A stretch of 64,000 nt of DNA from Mikania micrantha (Eukaryota > Streptophyta > Magnoliopsida > Asterales > Asteraceae): the NCBI GenBank assembly GCA_009363875.1, contig CM018685.1, positions 53,455,087 to 53,519,086 of the forward strand, written 5' to 3'. The position numbers and the translations under genes were made by a program. Under the pieces are notes generated by a model. The model was not told the DNA's origin and made no database searches. It saw only the letters and a program-made list of their open reading frames with translations. Numbering within the stretch: the stretch's first letter is position 1; every line of letters starts with the position of its first letter. Below are positions 22,219-32,144 of the stretch, piece by piece.

Positions 22219-25134
22219 ATGTGTTCCCACGCATCTTCTTTCTCATGTCTTTGGTTTCTTGCAGTCTTTACATTCTTTCATTGTTCTTTCTCTAGCGAAA
22301 ACTCTAGCAACATTCAATGCATTGGATACGAGAAAACCACGCTTCTGGAGTTCAAAAACGACCTGATTGATGATGCAAACCGACTCGTTTCCTGGAACAC
22401 CAGCAATGCAGATTGCTGCAAATGGTATGGAATCACCTGCAGCAATCTAACAGGCCATGTCAGCGAGATCCGCCTTCGTGGACCCGATGTCATGGCTGAC
22501 ATTGACACTCAAGAAGCATCGATACAAAGACTTAGAGGGAACATCAACCCTTCATTGCAAAATTTGACTTCACTCGAGTATCTAGACTTGAGCTGCAATG
22601 ATTTTGGAGGGAACCCAATTCCGACTCATATTGGGTCTCTCCAAAACTTGATATATCTTAATCTTTCCGAGTCAAGATTCTCCGGGCAGGTCCCGAGTCA
22701 AATCGGGGATCTTTCCAAGTTACAGGTACTCAGTATCGGAAATCTTTACAGTGGTGATCAGTATGTGCAACAGGTTAAGAGTTTGCAGTGGTTATCGGGT
22801 CTTTCTTTCTTGCACCACCTTGACATGAGCGGGGTGCAACTCGGTGACGCGTTTGATTGGCTACAGGTGACTCAAACCCTCCTCCCTTCTAATCTTGAAG
22901 AACTGCATTTATCGTATTGTGGATTACCTCCTATCACACCTAACTTAACCATGGTTAAATTTAGTTCACTTTCAATCCTTGATCTTTCTTATAACAATTT
23001 TAGTACTAACTTGATACCAAGTTGGATCACTGGTTTAAGCAGTCTAGCTTCCTTAAACCTTGCTTATTGTGATTTCAAGGGGCCGGTTCCTGCTGGTCTT
23101 ATGAACATGATTTCTCTTACTGCCCTTGATTTGTCGAATAACCAACTTACCAGTATTCAGGACAAGCTTGATTCGTCTACCGAAAGCATTTGTAATTTAA
23201 AAGATATTAATCTTTCTTGGAACAAATTTGAAGGAAACAGTCTATCAGATGTCCTTGGAAGTTTGTTCAATTGTGAATCATCTAAACTCGAGTCTTTAAG
23301 GTTTGGATCAAGCGGGCTTTCGGGTACTTTACCACCACAACTTGGAAATCTGAAGAATTTGGTTAATATTGATCTTTATGGAAATTCAATTTCTGGGTTG
23401 ATCCCAGATACTTTAGGGAACTTATCATCCTTACAAACTCTAGAACTCGGGTCTAATTCAATTTCAGGCCCGATTCCTGACTCGATAGGAAGACTGTCAT
23501 CCTTGCTAGTAATGAATCTCCCTTCCAATTCCATTTCTGGCCCGTTACCAGATTCTTTAGGGAGATTATTAGCTTTGGAAGAGTTAGATATTTCATATAA
23601 TGAGATTAATGGAACTCTTCCTCGAAGCATTGGCCGACTTACAAAGCTGCAGAAACTAAACATAGAGCACAATTTGTTAACAGGTACAGTTACTGAAGAT
23701 CATTTTGCTAATCTAACAAGTTTAGTCAGTTTACGAGGTAACGCAAACATGTTAAGGATCGAGCTAATGGCTGATAACTGGGAACCGCCTTTTCAACTCG
23801 GTATACTGACCCTGAATTCTTGGAGCTTAGGCCCAAAGTTCCCTTATTGGCTTCAAAATCAGACCAATTTATCAGTCTTGTATCTTGGCAGCACTGAGAT
23901 TTCAGATAACATTCCTAGTTGGTTCTGGAGTACATTTTCGGGTTTGAAGTATCTGAATATCTCAGATAATAATCTTTCATCCGTGGCTCTGAATGATTTT
24001 CTTTGCTCTAAAATGGACATGGAGCAAAAACAGGCAATATATATGAATATGGGGAATACTAATCTTTCAGGTGTTCTTCCTGATTGTTGGACACCCTGGG
24101 AATTCTTGAATATCTTGAACTTTCAGAACAATAATCTGACGGGTGAAATTCCAAAATCTTTGGCAAATTTATCGTCATTAGAGTCATTAAACTTGAATAA
24201 TAACAAGCTAACAGGAGAACTACCTGTAAATCTACTGAATTTAAAGAGCTTACAGATCGTTGATCTTTCTAACAACAAATTCATTGGTGGCATACCAACA
24301 TCAATAGCTGGAGAAGCAACAATTTTGAAGCTTCTGAACCTTCGATCAAACAAACTCACTGGAAATATCCCGGATGAAATCTGCAGGCTTGATTCAATCC
24401 AGATTTTGGATCTTGCTGACAACAATCTTTCAGGAGGAATACCGAATTGCTTCAGCAATTTTAGTGTCATGACAGGAAAAGTTGATCCAAATCAGATGGT
24501 GGAGCTAGCACAGGAAGAATTTATGGGCAGTGCTTGGTTGATGATTAGGGGGAGGGTGAATGGGTATGGCAGCATTCTTGGTTTACTTACATTTTTGGAT
24601 CTTTCGAGTAACGATTTACATGGGGTTATTCCAAGTGAGATTACACAGCTAGTGGAGTTAAGATTCTTGAACTTTTCTAGTAATCGGTTAACAGGGAGGA
24701 TCCCTGAGAAGATCGGTGACATGAAGGTGTTAGAGTTACTTGATTTGTCAAGGAACAAGCTTGATGGAATGATTCCTTTAAGCATGTCAAGACTGAGTTT
24801 CTTGAATTTGTTAAATTTGTCATACAACAATTTGACAGGGAGGATACCGTCAAGCACGCAGCTTCAGAGCTTTCAGGAATCAAGCTTTGTCGGAAACCGA
24901 CTATGTGGAGCTCCGGTTAGCTTAAGGTGTGAACGGAACGGCGGTGGAGGAGCGGGTGATGGTGGTGAAGAAGGAGGAAGTGGTGGCTCGGATGGGGATC
25001 TTATTACAAGCATACTGGTTGGGTTGGTGGTTGGATTTTGGGTGGTAGTTGGTCCTCTGGTGGTCAGCAAGTTATGGAGGACCAAATATTATAAATTTTT
25101 GTATGATATTTGGGGCAAGTTTTGTGGTAAATAA
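22219..25134 (+). CDS. LRR receptor-like protein (RLP), EIX/Cf type, intact
   Basis: A single exon of 971 residues. The open frame extends 12 bases upstream to a TTG, but ATG 22219 is the first real start and gives a proper signal peptide (about 1-26). The LRRNT has GYEKTTLLEFKNDLID and the Cys pair/Cys of DCCKWYGITC (66-74). Some 28-30 LRRs of the plant extracellular type (LxxLxLxxNxLxGxIP) follow. An island of about 45 residues (roughly 745-790, ending MIRGRVNGYGSILGLLTFLD) separates the last block of about four repeats. Next come STQLQSFQESSF, two cysteines (~896, ~904), a Gly/acidic spacer (905-928), one membrane helix (~929-949, with GLVVG as a GxxxG motif) and a 22-residue basic tail. 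There is no kinase. Such RLPs act at the plasma membrane with SOBIR1/BAK1-type partners in pathogen or xylanase perception; its ligand is unknown. It is the only unbroken member of the local cluster. Confidence 0.95.
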   Translation: MCSHASSFSCLWFLAVFTFFHCSFSSENSSNIQCIGYEKTTLLEFKNDLIDDANRLVSWNTSNADCCKWYGITCSNLTGHVSEIRLRGPDVMADIDTQEASIQRLRGNINPSLQNLTSLEYLDLSCNDFGGNPIPTHIGSLQNLIYLNLSESRFSGQVPSQIGDLSKLQVLSIGNLYSGDQYVQQVKSLQWLSGLSFLHHLDMSGVQLGDAFDWLQVTQTLLPSNLEELHLSYCGLPPITPNLTMVKFSSLSILDLSYNNFSTNLIPSWITGLSSLASLNLAYCDFKGPVPAGLMNMISLTALDLSNNQLTSIQDKLDSSTESICNLKDINLSWNKFEGNSLSDVLGSLFNCESSKLESLRFGSSGLSGTLPPQLGNLKNLVNIDLYGNSISGLIPDTLGNLSSLQTLELGSNSISGPIPDSIGRLSSLLVMNLPSNSISGPLPDSLGRLLALEELDISYNEINGTLPRSIGRLTKLQKLNIEHNLLTGTVTEDHFANLTSLVSLRGNANMLRIELMADNWEPPFQLGILTLNSWSLGPKFPYWLQNQTNLSVLYLGSTEISDNIPSWFWSTFSGLKYLNISDNNLSSVALNDFLCSKMDMEQKQAIYMNMGNTNLSGVLPDCWTPWEFLNILNFQNNNLTGEIPKSLANLSSLESLNLNNNKLTGELPVNLLNLKSLQIVDLSNNKFIGGIPTSIAGEATILKLLNLRSNKLTGNIPDEICRLDSIQILDLADNNLSGGIPNCFSNFSVMTGKVDPNQMVELAQEEFMGSAWLMIRGRVNGYGSILGLLTFLDLSSNDLHGVIPSEITQLVELRFLNFSSNRLTGRIPEKIGDMKVLELLDLSRNKLDGMIPLSMSRLSFLNLLNLSYNNLTGRIPSSTQLQSFQESSFVGNRLCGAPVSLRCERNGGGGAGDGGEEGGSGGSDGDLITSILVGLVVGFWVVVGPLVVSKLWRTKYYKFLYDIWGKFCGK

Positions 25135-25227
25135 GTTACAAAAATGCTTCGAATAGTTGCATCTTCGTTTATTTTAGATTGGATTGACGCTGGTGGAAGG
25201 AGTGTAAATTAACCAGATCGTGAAATA

Positions 25228-25733
25228 CTAGGGATGGGATCGGTAAAAAGATCAAACAAGCCGAGCCTTAACGAGCCCGAGCCTGAGCCCGAACTCAAGC
25301 CCAAAAATATGGCTCGTTTAATTATCGAGCCTGAGCTCGAGCTTTACATATCAAGCTCGAGCCTGCTCGCGAGCCATAACGAGCTTTCTAAATATATAAT
25401 TTTTATTTATTGTATTAAGTGTTTATTTATAAAATTAATTATTTATTATATATAAAATTATGATAAATATATTTAAATCAAATATTTTATGTTAAATTTA
25501 GAAAATATAATTATAAATATAATTAAATTAGCAATTAAAATAAATAAATAAAATTTAAACGAGCTGAGCCAAGCCGAGCTCGAGCCTAAAAATTTTCTAA
25601 TGAGCCGAGCTCGAGCCTAGTAGATAAAGCTCTTAACGAGCCGAGCTCGAGCTGTAGCCTGAGTTTATTTAAGCGAGCCGAGCTTGAGCCTTAACGAGCT
25701 CGGGATCGGCTCGGATTGTTTACACCCCTACCC
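25228..25733. mobile_element. Non-autonomous hAT-like element rich in GAGCTCGAGCC
   Basis: It begins near TAGGGATGGGATCGG and ends near GTTTACACCCCTACC, so the ends are inverted (TAGGG[AG]TG). Both flanking parts are built from AGCCGAGC/CGAGCTCGAGC repeats, with an AT-rich middle (25390-25555). This organisation is common in plant hAT-type MITEs. I could not find a convincing 8-bp target duplication. Confidence 0.6.
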
Positions 25734-26576
25734 AGGTTAGTGGAATGCTCCTAGAAAAGATCTGATGGGCTTTAATTGTGAAACCCAGCTCGTCTTTGAG
25801 TTTGAGCTAACTAACTTGATCCAGTTCTTGTCCACTACGAACAAGGCCCAATTGCATGCCATGATTCTAATTTCTATCACCATGACTCTATCACACCATG
25901 ACACCATGTCATGCATAAATGACAAAAATTTTGAGAAAAAAGAAAAACTTTGAGTTCGATTTACAATTGTTTTTAGCTAGCTAATATAATATGCAATTTA
26001 AAATTTGTGTAGAACTTGCAAAACCCACATGTTACGGTGGAGCAATACTATTAAAATCCATGCATTGCGGCCTAATTGTACTAATAAAAAAAATATGAAG
26101 TCATAACTGATCGGTTATATATATTGAAACTTAAATAAAAAACAATATTATGTCCCGTATATTTCAGTATAATAATTTTAGATAAATAAAATTAATAGAA
26201 GAAAATCAAAGAAAAGTCAAAACGACATTGTGTGATACCGCGTGTTTACAACTTCATTACACACGTTGTGTTGCTGATATTAACGTGTTTAACTACAATA
26301 AGAAAAACGTATGAATTTAGGGAGACTTGCTTATGAAAACAAAACATAGATAAAAAAACTATATAACTAACATTTGTTAATTGGAGTTGGTCTCATTTTT
26401 CAAAATACCAACTTCTTACTTTCAGCTGATATAACAAAAAAGTATTATATTTTTTTTAATTAATTAATGAAATTTATTAAGAAAAAAATATATTAAGAGT
26501 ATAAAATTAAAATTTTAGAATCTTAAAAAAGTCAAAGTGACAGTTTATAGTTTTATGAGTTTTAAAAGATGAGAGG
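25734..26576. other. Intergenic, nothing recognised
   Basis: AT-rich. Opposed small ORFs at 25737-25953 overlap on both strands and have no recognisable motif. No element ends identified. Confidence 0.5.
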
Positions 26577-26972
26577 TGTTGGGTAAGTTTGATGTCAGGC
26601 GAGTCATGGGTTGAATCAGATGAATCGCGAGTCTTTAGTTTAGTCAAAGAAGCTAATTACATTCAGCATTTACTTTAAATTTTAGTATGTGTTTTTTTAA
26701 TGTTTAATTAGCAAGTTAGTGGGTTTATTTAGTCTTTGTAGTGGGCCAGTATGCACGTTTCTAAAACGTGATTTAGTGTCAAATAGATTTTAAAAGGACA
26801 TTAGTAGTTTAGGTTAATTAGTAGCTTTTGTTTATCGAATATGTAACCTCCGTTTTTAGCAACAGAAAGAGTTGAATGATAGTTTGTTCATTTGTTCTTG
26901 TTTCTGCACTACAAAATCAAGTCTGCAGGCTGTTGTTTGACTGCTACAACAGTGATTAGGGGCTGATTACCA
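26577..26972 (+). repeat. 5' LTR of the gag-only element
   Basis: 396 bp from TGTTGGGTAAG to GATTACCA, five bases before the primer site. Confidence 0.85.
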
Positions 26973-26977
26973 TCACT

Positions 26978-26990
26978 TGGTATCAGAGCC
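26978..26990 (+). other. Primer binding site of the gag-only element
   Basis: TGGTATCAGAGCC, tRNA-iMet type, five bases after the LTR end. Confidence 0.85.
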
Positions 26991-27081
26991 GGGGAAGATC
27001 GAATGTAGGAAGAAGATGATTCTGGATCTGCTCATGTAACCAGATCGAAAATCACAAGAGAACTTTTAATCACTAGCAAGA

Positions 27082-27803
27082 ATGGCAGAAAATTCACGAG
27101 CCATAACAATCCGCGAACAAGGTAATATGCCGATTCAATGTCCGAAATTAACCGAATCTATACTTTGTGGTCGATTTTGATTGAAACAGTCCTAAGAGCA
27201 TATGGTCTTTGGGAGGCAATAGACCCGGTCACGGGAGGTACGGTAAAGGATAAGAAAAATTATACCACAAAAGCCATAATCTTTCAAATCCTACCCGAAG
27301 ATATCCTTCTACAAGTGGCAAAACACATGGACACGAAAGATGAAGGAGAACGCGACTATTAATGAGTTTTCGGGTAAAATTGGTGCTATTGTAGCTAAGT
27401 TCAAAAGTTTTGGTGCTAGGCTTGAAGAAGAAGTGATTGTGAGGAAGTTTCTCAATTCAATGCCAAAGAAGTACTTATCGATTGTAGCCCCTATCGAGCA
27501 ATATTTGGATCTTGAAGTCATGTCCTTTAAAGAAGTTGTAGGGAGACTTAAAGCTTATGAAGCAAGGCTAAAAGCGATGATGAAAAAGATGAATCTCAAG
27601 GACAACTATTATTCACTATGGTGAACATGAAGATTAAGAATTATGGTAGAGGAAGAGGTCAAGGAAGGGGATTTGGTAGAGGTGAACGAGGACATGGAAG
27701 AGGCTCGGGTCGTGGAGATAAAAGCGGGTTTAGGTGTTATGAGTGTGGAGCATTTGGACACTTTGCAAATGAATGTACCAAATGGAAAGACAAAGAGAAA
27801 TAG
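27082..27803 (+). pseudogene. Copia gag remnant with CCHC zinc knuckle
   Basis: It starts MAENSRAITIREQG at ATG 27082. Recognisable gag (UBN2-type) pieces follow in shifting frames: LRAYGLWEAIDPV, ILPEDILLQVAKHMDTK, INEFSGKIGAIVAKFKSFG, EEEVIVRKFLNSMPKKY. A Gly/Arg-rich stretch (GRGRGQGRGFGRG) then leads to the zinc knuckle CYECGAFGHFANEC (27735-27776; C-x2-C-x4-H-x4-C). Frame changes occur near 27180, 27345 and 27620, and the segment between MDTK and INEF seems shortened. No single protein can be made. The nucleocapsid motif itself is complete. Confidence 0.85.
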
Positions 27804-27875
27804 CCTAATTTGATTGAGTTGGAAGAACCGGCACTACTTTGAAGCAAAGAACCACATTAAATTTACGGGGGTGAT

Positions 27876-28278
27876 TGTTGGGTAAGTTTAATGTCAGGCA
27901 GGTCACGGGTTGAATCGGATGAATCACGGGTCTTTAGTCGAGTCTTAATCGAATCAAAGAAGCTGATTACATTCACCATTTAGTTAAATTTTAGTATTTT
28001 TTTTATGTTTAATTAGCAAGTTAGTGGATTTATTTAGTCTTTGTAGTGGGCCTTATGCACGTTTCTAGATAGTGATTTAGTGTCAAATGGGTTTTAAAAG
28101 GGCAGCACTAGTTTAGGTTAATTAGTAGCTTTTGTTTATCAAATATGCAATCCTTTGTTTTTAGCAATAGAAAGAGTTGAACGATAGTTTGTTCAACTGT
28201 TCTTGTTTCTGCACTACAAAATCAAGTCTGCAGGGTGTTGTTAGACTGCTGCAGCAGTGATTAGGGGCCTGATTACCA
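27876..28278 (+). repeat. 3' LTR of the gag-only element
   Basis: 403 bp, TGTTGGGTAAG to GATTACCA, preceded by a polypurine tract at about 27862-27875. Confidence 0.85.
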
Positions 28279-28603
28279 AGAACTGGTATGTGGCAAAATC
28301 AAGTCTCAGTTGATTCATTTACAGGTTCGTAGATGATATTCATTTGCTAAAACAAAAAAGAGATAAGATTGGCTGATCTATGTATTCATAATGACAATTT
28401 TGATAGTACTCTTAAGACCTTTCGAACAACTAACAACAAAAACTCAGTTCCGAATGAGTAACAGGATAACTCATGAAAATTAAATGAGACAGCCAATAAG
28501 AATAGAAATTGATGAGAGATTTCTTGTGAGATCTTTAGAAGGTTTTGTATATGCTTTTATTGAGTTATTGCATTCAGATTTTTTTGTGTATCTTAAGATT
28601 GAG
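28279..28603. other. Spacer between two LTR elements
   Basis: No feature seen. It ends in TTGAG, the left target copy of the solo LTR. Confidence 0.5.
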
Positions 28604-30753
28604 TGTGATAACTGCGTACGAGGAATTACGTCATCAACGAATTGAGCACAGTTGATCGTTCTTAGAATCCACGTGGAGTTGACAATCGAAGTTATTATGG
28701 GATGATAGTATGTGAGAAATGATGAACATGGGCGAAAACCGCGTACAAAACGGAGTTATGGATGGTCCGGAATCGCAAAACGAAGTTTCTGTCGAAAAAT
28801 GGAAAAAATGGTCTTCGCGGTACGCGATGGAGAAGTTGAGGGTTCTTCGCGGTATGCGATGCTTGAAAATATCTGAGATTTCTCCGGATTTCTCCGCGGT
28901 ACGCGAAGCTCACTTTTTGTTTCTCCGCGGTACGCGACGGATGGGGATGTCGCCAACTTGTTTAAAAAGGATCAGATTTCATCAGATCATCATCATCATC
29001 ATCAAATTCTTTTTCTTCCAGCCGAAGACACCACCATCACCTTCGAAATTTTCACCATCCAACACATCCAATCTCTGTTTCGAAGCCTCTGGAACGTTTA
29101 GATCGCATCTGGGAACGTTTATACGAGTCCAGATCATCTTTCTACCCGCAGAACTTCTCCAGATTAGGTAATGGTTCATTCTAACCTTCTATTTTGATAA
29201 TGAATAATTAAAGCTTGTTTTTGAACGTCATGATATAGTTAGGGTTGTTGATTATTGCCTAGATGATGGCTAGGATTGATTTTTAATGACAAACTCGAAC
29301 TGTTAATGGATAAATCCTTGTTTTGAGCCGTTGTAATGCCCGGTTTGCATGAAATCATAACAATGGTTATAATGGTTTAAACCATTTGGTTGTGACAATG
29401 TAGGTGATTAGTTTGATTAATCCTTGACATGCAACGTGAAAACCATGTGTTTCAAACTAATCACAGTCATTAACATACTCATTGGAACAATTATATGATG
29501 TTTTTGATAACAGTCAGATTAGTATGTTAAACATGGTTATTAAACCTATGCTAATACTACATTGTGATATTTCATGATATTCGGGTCATCAATAACAAGG
29601 ATTGGTTATTCCTAAGCCATTAAACTGTCTAGAAACTGCTTAAGCATTATAATCAACAACATTAACTATTTGATTAATCTGAGATCATACTGATTAATCA
29701 AGGAGTGTCATCAACCTAGTATTAGGAATCTGAATCAGTATAGGTTCCTACATTATCATACATTGTATGATATTACATTAAAATATGTAATTAAATACTA
29801 AACATCGGGCTGATGACTGTTAAGGCAATGTCTTGGACATTGGACGTTCAAAACGATTTAATCAGCAAGTTAAAACATAAATAACATATCAAACATAAAC
29901 TAATGCAGAATCTTATCATTAGCACCAGTTGCGTGTGTTTCTACAATTTGAGACATCAAGTGAGTTTCGTACAACCCCTTTTCTCTTTATTGTTTTATAA
30001 ACATCGGGGTAATACTGCAAACTGTTTTCTGAACATATGATATGCATCACTGATATCTGTGTGATTTCATGTGACTTTTTGTGTGATTTCATGGGATTTT
30101 GTCGTTAGTATCTCTATCACAGTATCAAAAGTCCTCATCTCTTGAACTGTATCTAGTGAACCCATGTGGGGCCGAACAGGAATCATTGATAGTACTATTG
30201 GCTGACAACCCATTCGCTGGGAGGATTGCATCTCCCCTGGTGTGAATGTTTGATACCTGGTTACGAAACGCTTTCTTAATGTTAGTGATAGACATTAAGA
30301 TTATGAGGCATTAAGATATTTACCGACGGGTAGTATCTTCGTGAACGAACAACTGTCCGAAAGGAACTAGATACGGGTCTCATGGTTATCATGAACTGAA
30401 ACTTTGAGAACATACTTATCATATCATATTGTTTTTAAATGAACTGTCGAACTCACCAGCTTTGTGCTGACGTTTTAAACTCAACATTTTTGCAGGACAA
30501 CGGTGACAACACAGTGAGGATGCACTTCACATAGTTGAACTTTAATGTAATATATTGTGTAATAAACTTAGTTGTAAGGTTGAATGAATTTACGAAACCC
30601 TTGTAATGTTATTTATCTTAAGTGAATCTGTGTGCTGTGATATCGGTTCAAGTAAGTCACACCTCATCTCTGAGACATCACCACTATGCTTCCGCAACCA
30701 ATAGAATAAGACATATGACATCATCTCAGGTGACGAGAGGTGGGGGTGTGACA
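28604..30753 (+). repeat. Solo LTR, 2.15 kb, of a Ty3/Gypsy-type or large non-coding element
   Basis: It starts TGTGATAACTGCG and ends GGGGGTGTGACA, and is flanked by identical TTGAG (28599-28603 and 30754-30758). It has TG..CA ends, a 5-bp target duplication and no internal gag-pol: a solo LTR left by LTR-LTR recombination. Near its start are three to four copies of a CGCGGTACGCG palindrome (28814-28940). A relative starts at 62856. Orientation follows that relative, and the superfamily is inferred from LTR size only. Confidence 0.8.
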
Positions 30754-30758
30754 TTGAG

Positions 30759-31161
30759 TATTATATAAAATTCGGTTTAGAAACGGACCAAATGCATCTC
30801 TCTTTTTGTTGTTTTCTTAATAGGCAACAATTTAAAGTTTTTATACTAACTTTGAATTTGAAATCGAGCCAAACCGAGAGCTCGTTTCTAAATCGAACCG
30901 AGTTTTAATTATTGTACGTGGCATTAATTAATATTGTCATTTTGAGTTTTATATCGTTATCAATTGCTAGTGGCATTAGTTAATTATTGTGACAATCTGG
31001 CCATGACTTAAAGTAAAGCCCACTGATAAAAAGGTTATTGAGAGGACAATTGACCTTGACTTTGCAAGATAATGGAGACTTTATGTGTCATTTTCAATCA
31101 AAATAGAATTATTAAACTAAAAATATCGATCAATTGTTATTTCGTTTTTAATAAAAGCAAT
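30759..31161. other. Spacer and probable 5' leader of an RLP fragment
   Basis: The last ~50 bases (ATCAATTGTTATTTCG, TTTAATAAAAGCAATATGAG) match the sequence before the ATG of RLP pseudogene D at 32145, so the duplicated unit included the 5' leader. Nothing else is recognised. Confidence 0.5.
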
Positions 31162-31347
31162 ATGAGTGTTGGGTTGCTTCTTGTTTTGGCTTTGGTTCAT
31201 TTGTGCTTCTCTGATCAAAATTCTTGTGATGCGTTATGCATGGACGATGACTCGATGAGTGACAAGCACTTGTCCGGTTCAAACACGGCCTCATAGATGA
31301 AGCAGATCGGGTTGGTGAGAAGAGCAACTGTTGTGACTTGTGACAAC
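31162..31347 (+). pseudogene. RLP 5'-end fragment (signal peptide and LRRNT start)
   Basis: ATG 31162 opens MSVGLLLVLALVHLCFSDQN, nearly the leader of RLP pseudogene D, then reaches LCMDDD. A frameshift moves the LRRNT (QALVRFKHGLIDEADR) to another frame, and homology ends after a remnant of the CC motif near 31345. No LRR coding sequence follows. It is the 5' scrap of a duplicated RLP gene. Confidence 0.82.
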
Positions 31348-32144
31348 AAAGTAACAAACTAAAGTTTAAACTAGATTAAGGATACGAGAAAAAATCACCC
31401 CTTAAATGTATGTTAACAGAACTAGCTGGCTCTTGTGGTGCTATTTAACGTAGAATAAATTTGACATCATGGTCTCGCGTAAGAAAAAAAAACTGAAAAA
31501 AAAGGTGTAAATATTTTTTTAATTGAAATGAAGAGTATTTTTTTATGAAAGGTAAATATATTCTACTCCTACTTATAAATTAATCCAAATAAAAATAGTT
31601 AGAAGACCGTAGCATTACGAATTACGAATTGGGCTAGGCTGCTTTTGCTTTACTTCTCAAGGACGACATATATAACGTACAATGCCTATAGGAAAAAAAG
31701 AACGCCTAAACTAGTGCCCAGCAATATTCATATTTCATAGATATGAAAATAGGATAACTATCTTAACATCAGGCATACCCTTAATTAGTTTGCTAAAACT
31801 AGCAAATATTTTACTACTAATCTCATCTCGGTTACCCGTCTCAAATGTTTCGGGTTTCGGTTTTACCCGTCAAAGTTTGGGTAGACATTTGGACTTGACT
31901 TGGCAGGTAGATTTTTTGTAAAATTAGGTCCACACAAAAATTGATTTTCTAATTAATTGGTACAAGTTCACATATGGAGCCAGTATGAGTTTACTTGACT
32001 TTGAAGGATAATATGTTTACTTGGATTTTTAAGACTTCCAAACCTGTCGTTAATGGAAGCTTACGAGTATAAATTGAAGCTTCATATGCATCCTCTTGTA
32101 AACCAAAATTGAGCGACTGCTATTTCTTTTTCAATAAAAGCAAT
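31348..32144. other. Intergenic between RLP fragment and pseudogene D
   Basis: AT-rich. A block with CGGTTACCCG, GGGTTTCGGTTTTACCCG and GTTTGGGTAG (about 31830-31890) looks like hAT-type debris. The last ~40 bases are the duplicated RLP leader. TATA-like GAGTATAAATTG at about 32064 lies ~80 bp before the ATG at 32145. Confidence 0.45.

Larger units (their letters stand above)
26577..28278 (+). mobile_element. LTR retrotransposon carrying only gag (TR-GAG-like)
   Basis: Two LTRs (26577-26972 and 27876-28278) share their starts (TGTTGGGTAAGTTT) and ends (CTGATTACCA). A tRNA-iMet primer binding site follows the first, and a purine tract ACGGGGGTGAT precedes the second. The ~900-bp interior encodes only a broken Copia gag and moves directly from the zinc knuckle to the polypurine tract; protease, integrase and RT are absent. 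The LTRs differ at roughly two to three dozen positions plus a small indel, so the insertion is older than the ones at 10321 and 41519. The flanks AGAGG and AGAAC match only partly. Confidence 0.85.

Noticed and set aside
22219..25134. Receptor kinase
   Set aside because: Only a 22-residue tail follows the membrane helix, and no kinase sequence lies downstream.
28719..29171. 150-codon ORF inside the solo LTR
   Set aside because: It is not open in the collinear LTR at 62856, and it spans the variable palindromes and a CAT microsatellite.
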